DNA of 9,841 nt. It comes from Acidimicrobiia bacterium (GTDB lineage Bacteria > Actinomycetota > Acidimicrobiia > Spongiisociales > JAENVV01). Shown here piece by piece: positions 6,449 through 9,841 of this stretch. Made by a program: the position numbers and the translations under genes. Under the pieces are notes generated by a model that saw nothing but the letters and a program-made list of their open reading frames with translations, was not told the DNA's origin and searched no databases. Position 1 is the stretch's first letter. Each line of letters opens with the position of its first letter. The stretch spans positions 887,180 to 897,020 of the forward strand of contig CP070681.1 in the NCBI GenBank assembly GCA_020352575.1, given 5' to 3'.

Positions 6449-7003
6449 GTGGAGGAACGGGAGCTCATCACCGCTGCCACGCAAGGCGATCGCCGTGCGT
6501 TCGAGGCGCTCATCCGACTCCACGAGGATCGGGTCTTCGCCATCTGCATGGGTGTGATTCGTAGCCGCGACCTTGCGCTCGAGGCCACGCAGGAGACCTT
6601 CATCACGCTCTATCGAAAGCTCGATCGGTTCGACGGGAAGTCGGCGTTCTCGACGTGGCTGTACCGGGTGACGACGAACACGTGTTACGACGTCCTCCGT
6701 CGGGCGAAACGGCACCTCGCAGAGCCACTTCCCGAGTACCACGACCCCGCCGACTCGGGTGCCCAGGACGACCTCGATGCGGTCGAGCTCAGGCCCGACC
6801 TGCGTGATGCCCTTGCGGCAATACCGGAGGAGTTTCGGGCTGCCGTGGTGCTCAGCGACCTCGAGGGGCTGCCCGTGGCTGAGGTCGCCGAGATCCTCGA
6901 GGTGCCGCCGGGCACCGTGAAGTCGCGTGTCTTCCGCGGGCGGCGACTCCTCGCCGAGTTCCTCGGGAACCGATCAGACCCCCCGGAGCGTCCCACCCCA
7001 TGA
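6449..7003 (+). CDS. sigM: ECF-family RNA polymerase sigma factor, SigM-like
   Basis: A 184-residue group 4 sigma factor. Region 2 (about 17-86) contains DLALEATQETFITLYRKLD (41-59) and FSTWLYRVTTNTCYDVLRR (67-85), which bind core polymerase and the -10 element. A short acidic linker (about 92-113) leads to region 4 (about 115-168), whose helix-turn-helix includes VAEVAEILEVPPGTVKSRVFRGRR (143-166) for the -35 element. There is no extra C-terminal domain. The start is GTG with no ribosome binding site but a TACCCT box 7 nt upstream. The stop overlaps the ATG of the anti-sigma gene by four bases (ATGA), so the pair is translationally coupled. The name SigM rests on position between the MviN-type module and trxB/trxA, as in Mycobacterium; the regulon here is unknown. 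Confidence 0.88.
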   Translation: MEERELITAATQGDRRAFEALIRLHEDRVFAICMGVIRSRDLALEATQETFITLYRKLDRFDGKSAFSTWLYRVTTNTCYDVLRRAKRHLAEPLPEYHDPADSGAQDDLDAVELRPDLRDALAAIPEEFRAAVVLSDLEGLPVAEVAEILEVPPGTVKSRVFRGRRLLAEFLGNRSDPPERPTP

Positions 7004-7806
7004 TGGCTGACCTCACTCCCGAGCAGATCGAGCTCCTCCTTGCCGTCACGGACGGGTCCCTCGAGGGACAGGAGCTCGAGGAAGCGCGCGCTCGGGCCGA
7101 GTCGGACCCCGTCCTTGCCGAGGAGCTCCGGCTCCAGGAACTCGCCCTCGCCCATCTCGCCGAGGAGCGAGTGGCACCCATGGCCGACTTCGAGGCGGCC
7201 CGCATGCGACGCAACGTGCTGGACGAGGTGCTCCCTCTGAAGCCCGCAAAGGCCCCGTGGTTCTCCCGATTGGTCCCGGCGGCTGCGGTCATCGCGGTCG
7301 TGGTCATCGGCATCGGCTTCCTCGGCAACCTCGGTGCTGACACGGCCCAGGACGAGACGGCCGCCGTGGCCCCGGCCGAGAGCGAGTCGGCAACAGTGGA
7401 CCGGGCCGAGGAGTCAGAGATGGCAGCGGCACCCGAGGCAGATGATTCCGCCGACATGGACATGCCCGCCGAAGCACCGATGGAGGCGCCCGCTGAGGAG
7501 GCCCCGGTCGACATCGCCTCAGCGTTGCCGAAGGTCGAACTCCCAGACCTCGGGGCTCTCGATATCGGACCACTCGACGAGGAACACCTGGCACTCCTCG
7601 AGCAATCCCTCAACGGCGTACCGACTCCGCTGTTCGTCGTCACCCCCGCCTGCGATGGCGTGGAGTTCGGGGACGAGATGATCCTCGAAGTGGTTGGCGC
7701 CGCGATCACGCTCGTCGATGGATCCGAGGCCCGCGTCGTGTTGCTGGCCGACGGGCGGGTCCTCGACCTCGACATCGCCGACTGCACCGTGACCGGCACG
7801 CGCTGA
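7000..7806 (+). CDS. Membrane-anchored anti-sigma factor (putative, RsmA-like by position)
   Basis: A 268-residue single-pass protein. The N-terminal 85 or so residues are cytosolic and acidic-helical (LTPEQIELLLAVTDGSLEG, then ARAESDPVLAEELRLQELALAHL), similar to the sigma-binding part of actinobacterial anti-sigma factors. One membrane helix spans about 91-110. The outer part has a long Ala/Glu/Pro/Asp-rich low-complexity stretch (about 113-175) and a folded C-terminal piece (about 176-268) with exactly two cysteines, Cys218 and Cys262. The zinc motif HxxxCxxC of RsrA-type redox anti-sigma factors is absent: the cytosolic half has no Cys. Function is inferred from the 4-base overlap with the sigma gene and the topology. 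An ATG at 7003 is a second possible start, one codon later. The outer domain was not matched to a known fold. Confidence 0.72.
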   Translation: MMADLTPEQIELLLAVTDGSLEGQELEEARARAESDPVLAEELRLQELALAHLAEERVAPMADFEAARMRRNVLDEVLPLKPAKAPWFSRLVPAAAVIAVVVIGIGFLGNLGADTAQDETAAVAPAESESATVDRAEESEMAAAPEADDSADMDMPAEAPMEAPAEEAPVDIASALPKVELPDLGALDIGPLDEEHLALLEQSLNGVPTPLFVVTPACDGVEFGDEMILEVVGAAITLVDGSEARVVLLADGRVLDLDIADCTVTGTR

Positions 7807-7831
7807 CAGGGACCACCTGCACGGCCACCGC

Positions 7832-7844
7832 TAGCCTGCGCACC
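7832..7844 (+). promoter_or_regulatory. Candidate leaderless promoter of the small membrane protein-trxB pair
   Basis: TAGCCT (7832-7837), a TANNNT -10 box, ends 7 nt before the ATG at 7845. There is no ribosome binding site between them, which fits a leaderless transcript that would also carry trxB. No convincing -35 box at 16-18 nt; CTGACA (7803-7808) is 23 nt upstream, too far. Confidence 0.45.
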
Positions 7845-8132
7845 ATGGACCGCTTGGCCGCGACGATCGTCGACCAACTCGAGTCGCTCGCCGCAAAGGT
7901 CCGAGCGATGACCGTGGACCGGGCCCGGTCCTCGCTCACCGCGTTCTCGATCGGCATCTCTGCCGCCACCCTCGCCCTGTTCGCCGTCGTCGTGCTGGTG
8001 AAGGGGCTCTTCCGGTTGCTCGCCGTCGTCACCACCGAGGCAGGCGCCTACGGGATCCTTGGGGGAATCTTCCTCATCGCTGCGGCGTTCATCTGGGCGA
8101 AGCGAAATGACACCGGAGAAGACAATGGCTGA
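7845..8132 (+). CDS. Small two-helix membrane protein of unknown function
   Basis: A 95-residue protein with an N-terminal amphipathic segment (about 1-30), a first membrane helix (about 33-57, [16 protein letters not shown]), a short turn and a second helix (about 67-85, [17 protein letters not shown]), and a charged tail. It has no Cys or recognised motif. The two-helix layout resembles small actinobacterial membrane proteins annotated as holin-superfamily or phage-holin-like, but I cannot name a family. Its last eight bases overlap the start of trxB, so the two are likely translated together. Position between the anti-sigma gene and trxB suggests a role near the membrane redox or envelope response, but that is only context. 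Confidence 0.7.
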   Translation: MDRLAATIVDQLESLAAKVRAMTVDRARSSLTAFSIGISAATLALFAVVVLVKGLFRLLAVVTTEAGAYGILGGIFLIAAAFIWAKRNDTGEDNG

Positions 8133-9042
8133 GAAGGTCATCATCATCGGATCGGGCCCCGCAGGCCTGACCGCCGCCCTCTATGCCGCTCGCGCCGACC
8201 TCCACCCCCTCGTGTTCGAGGGCTCGCAGGCGGGTGGCCAACTCATGATCACCACGGACGTGGAGAACTACCCGGGCTTCCCGGACGGGATCATGGGTCC
8301 CGACCTCATGATGAATTTCCGCAAGCAGGCGGAGCGGTTCGGGGCTCGACTCCACACCATCGACGTGACCGACGTCGACTTCTCGGCCAGGCCATTCGTC
8401 GTGAGGGCCGGCGGTGACACCTTCGAAGCAGAGTCCATCATCATCTCGACCGGCGCATCCGCGAAGTGGCTCGGCGTACCGGGCGAGGAGAAGCTCACCG
8501 GCCGGGGCGTGAGCGCCTGCGCGACCTGCGACGGCTTCTTCTTCCGTGACAAGCACGTCCTCGTCGTAGGTGGTGGTGACACCGCCATGGAGGAGGCGGA
8601 CTTCCTCACGAAGTTCGCAGCCAAGGTGACCATCGTCCACAGGCGGGACGAGTTCCGGGCATCGAAGATCATGGCCGAGCGCTCGCTCAACAACCCGAAG
8701 ATCGAGGTGCGGTGGAACGCCACCGTCGAGGAGATCCTCGGCGACGACGCCGTCACGGGTGTGACGCTCCGGGACACCGTCACGGGCGAGGCCGAGCACA
8801 TGGACGCCGACGGGGTGTTCATGGCCATCGGCCACCACCCGAACACAGAGCTGTTCACTGGCCAACTCGAGCTGGACGAGACCGGCTACATCGAGCTGAA
8901 GGGGGATGACTCGACCTACACGTCGGTCGACGGGGTGTTCGCAGCTGGCGACGTCGCCGACACGGTGTACCGGCAGGCGATCACCGCAGCCGGAAGCGGC
9001 TGCAAGGCCGCCATCGACGCCGAACGCTGGCTCAACCACTGA
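8125..9042 (+). CDS. trxB: Thioredoxin-disulfide reductase
   Basis: A 305-residue FAD- and NADPH-dependent cytosolic enzyme that reduces thioredoxin. FAD-binding GSGPAG is at 9-14, the redox-active CATC at 132-135, the NADPH-binding GGGDTA at 149-154 with HRR at 172-174 (contacts the 2'-phosphate of NADPH), and the second FAD motif FAAGDV at 272-277. Length and order are those of the low-molecular-weight bacterial type. The ATG at 8125 has GGAG 6 nt upstream; another in-frame ATG at 8107 lacks this support. It overlaps the small membrane protein gene by eight bases and is followed by its partner trxA after 77 bp. Confidence 0.96.
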   Translation: MAEKVIIIGSGPAGLTAALYAARADLHPLVFEGSQAGGQLMITTDVENYPGFPDGIMGPDLMMNFRKQAERFGARLHTIDVTDVDFSARPFVVRAGGDTFEAESIIISTGASAKWLGVPGEEKLTGRGVSACATCDGFFFRDKHVLVVGGGDTAMEEADFLTKFAAKVTIVHRRDEFRASKIMAERSLNNPKIEVRWNATVEEILGDDAVTGVTLRDTVTGEAEHMDADGVFMAIGHHPNTELFTGQLELDETGYIELKGDDSTYTSVDGVFAAGDVADTVYRQAITAAGSGCKAAIDAERWLNH

Positions 9043-9068
9043 ACACAGCGGCTCCGTACCCTCGGGAA

Positions 9069-9074
9069 TACACT
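9069..9074 (+). promoter_or_regulatory. Candidate -10 box upstream of trxA
   Basis: TACACT lies 45 nt before the trxA ATG, and a second TANNNT box, TACCCT, sits at 9057-9062. Either could give trxA its own transcript with a leader of roughly 40-50 nt, which agrees with trxA having a normal ribosome binding site (AAAGGA, 9109-9114). No clear -35 box. Confidence 0.3.
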
Positions 9075-9119
9075 CGGCGCCCCGCCGTTGCACTGAACGA
9101 CTTCCACCAAAGGATTGCC

Positions 9120-9440
9120 ATGGCCAGCACAAAGATCACCGACGCCACGTTCGAAGAGGCGATTGCCTCCGATACCCCCGTCCTCGTCGACTTCTGGGCG
9201 GAGTGGTGCGGTCCGTGCAAGGCGATCGAGCCCGTGCTCGAGCAGATCGGCGACGAGTACGCCGGCAAGATCTCGATCGCCAAGCTGAACATCGATGAGA
9301 ACCCCCAGTCCCCCGCCTCCCACGGGGTCATGAGCATCCCCACGATGATCGTGTTCCAGGGTGGTGAGGTGAAGAAGCGCATCGTCGGTGCCCGCCCCAA
9401 GGCAGCGATGGTGAACGAACTCCAGGAGTTCCTCGGTTAG
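9120..9440 (+). CDS. trxA: Thioredoxin
   Basis: A 106-residue cytosolic thioredoxin that reduces protein disulfides and is recycled by the TrxB encoded just upstream. The active site WCGPC is at 29-33 and the cis-proline is Pro74 in SIPT. FWAEWCGPCKAIEPVLEQI and the closing LQEFLG give the standard single-domain fold; there is no signal or membrane segment. The ATG has AAAGGA 5 nt upstream, unlike several neighbours that appear leaderless. A strong hairpin follows the stop. Confidence 0.97.
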   Translation: MASTKITDATFEEAIASDTPVLVDFWAEWCGPCKAIEPVLEQIGDEYAGKISIAKLNIDENPQSPASHGVMSIPTMIVFQGGEVKKRIVGARPKAAMVNELQEFLG

Positions 9441-9461
9441 GCGACGCCGAACTCGACCCTT

Positions 9462-9491
9462 GTGCGGCCCCGCCCACCGGCGGGGCCGCAC
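9462..9491 (+). terminator. Strong GC hairpin after trxA, probable terminator
   Basis: A perfect 13-bp stem (9462-9474 paired with 9479-9491, GTGCGGCCCCGCC and its complement) with a 4-nt CACC loop begins 21 nt after the trxA stop. No T-run follows, as in the U-poor hairpin terminators proposed for high-GC actinobacteria. It separates trxA from the next gene, which has its own promoter-like box. Confidence 0.75.
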
Positions 9492-9514
9492 TGCGTGCAG
9501 GCTCCGTCGGGAGA

Positions 9515-9526
9515 TACCATCCGACC
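9515..9526 (+). promoter_or_regulatory. Candidate leaderless promoter of the peptidoglycan-binding gene
   Basis: TACCAT (9515-9520) ends 6 nt before the ATG at 9527, with no ribosome binding site at normal spacing (GGGAG at 9509-9513 is 13 nt away). It lies just after the trxA hairpin. Confidence 0.45.
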
Positions 9527-9841
9527 ATGCGATTCGAAGTCGGCGCCTCGGGCGAACCGGTGCGCGACATCCAGGATCGACTGGTCGCCCTCGACCACCC
9601 GTTCGGTGATGACACACACGGTGAGTTTGGGGACGGCACCCTCGAGGCGGTCCGCGAGTTCCAGAAGTCGGTCGGCCTCGACCCGACCGGTGTCGTCGAT
9701 GACGGCACCTGGCGCACGCTCGTCGAAGCCGGACATCGATTGGGCGACCGGGTCCTCTACCACCGCCGGCCGATGCTCCGGGGCGGGGATGTCGCCGAAC
9801 TCCAACGACTCTTGAACGGCCTCGGGTTCGACGCCGACAAG
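9527..9841 (+). CDS. cwlM: Peptidoglycan-binding protein, CwlM-like, N-terminal part
   Basis: The first 105 codons are present and the gene continues past the right edge. Two peptidoglycan-binding (PGBD1) repeats are visible: residues about 7-66 (GEPVRDIQDRLVAL, then DGTLEAVREFQKSVGL and VVDDGTWRTLVEAG) and a second one starting near 85 (RGGDVAELQRLLNGLGFDAD). Between them is HRLGDRVLYHRRPML, which matches the RLGARTLYH segment of mycobacterial CwlM. No signal peptide is seen, consistent with CwlM being cytosolic in Mycobacterium, where it is phosphorylated and stimulates MurA; it has an amidase-type C-terminal domain, here outside the window. Position right after trxA agrees with the conserved actinobacterial order. 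Other PGBD-amidases are possible. Confidence 0.78.
   Translation, partial: MRFEVGASGEPVRDIQDRLVALDHPFGDDTHGEFGDGTLEAVREFQKSVGLDPTGVVDDGTWRTLVEAGHRLGDRVLYHRRPMLRGGDVAELQRLLNGLGFDADK

Noticed and set aside
8089..9132. A 347-codon minus-strand frame opposite trxB, and a 431-codon one (6852-8147) opposite sigM and the anti-sigma gene
   Set aside because: Shadow frames of well-supported genes: low-complexity Ser/Arg/Ala or Val/Glu/His composition and no recognisable domain.
9462..9491. Hairpin considered as part of a small RNA or attachment site
   Set aside because: Position just after trxA and before a new promoter box is better explained as a terminator; no repeat partner or integrase nearby.
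1..9841. Search for parS, DnaA boxes, tRNA genes, IS ends and CRISPR repeats
   Set aside because: None recognised by eye on either strand, although the gene order suggests the origin lies further right.

Overview
This GC-rich window with dense, mostly coding DNA looks like a chromosomal segment of an actinobacterium, most likely from the Acidimicrobiia or a near relative. The clues are gene order (cca, an MviN-type pseudokinase, an ECF sigma factor and its anti-sigma factor, trxB, trxA, and a CwlM-like peptidoglycan-binding protein), the threonine-rich linkers of the exported proteins, and the many genes that seem to start without a leader. In Mycobacterium and Streptomyces the matching block (pcnA/cca - mviN - sigM - trxB - trxA - cwlM - parB/parA) lies on one side of the chromosome origin. 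oriC, parA and parB would therefore be expected beyond the right edge. No parS site or DnaA box was seen here.

The left half (1-4278) is on the minus strand. Read in its own direction it holds a PilT-type retraction ATPase, cca (tRNA CCA-adding enzyme), an LdhA-type D-lactate dehydrogenase, and the first 250 residues of an M1-family aminopeptidase lipoprotein that runs off the left edge. The cca, ldhA and M1 genes are tightly packed (1-nt gap, then a 4-nt ATGA overlap) and look like one operon.

The right half (4392-9841) is on the plus strand. It holds a GNAT acetyltransferase, a membrane pseudokinase with a galactose-binding-like outer domain (the MviN/MurJ C-terminal module, here without the flippase), a SigM-like ECF sigma factor overlapping a membrane anti-sigma factor, a small two-helix membrane protein overlapping trxB, trxA followed by a strong hairpin, and the first 105 residues of a CwlM-like protein. 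The two halves diverge from a 112-133 bp intergenic region (depending on the GNAT start) that carries an 8-bp inverted repeat and a candidate leaderless upstream ORF.

In function, the right half joins envelope control (pseudokinase, CwlM-like protein, sigma/anti-sigma pair) to thiol redox (TrxB/TrxA). The most notable signals are four genes plus one short ORF with a TANNNT -10 box ending 6-7 nt before the start codon, a shared CCGGCT-N17-TACCCT-N7-start layout in front of cca and the sigma factor, and the freestanding MviN-type pseudokinase. I saw no mobile elements, CRISPR arrays, tRNA or rRNA genes.
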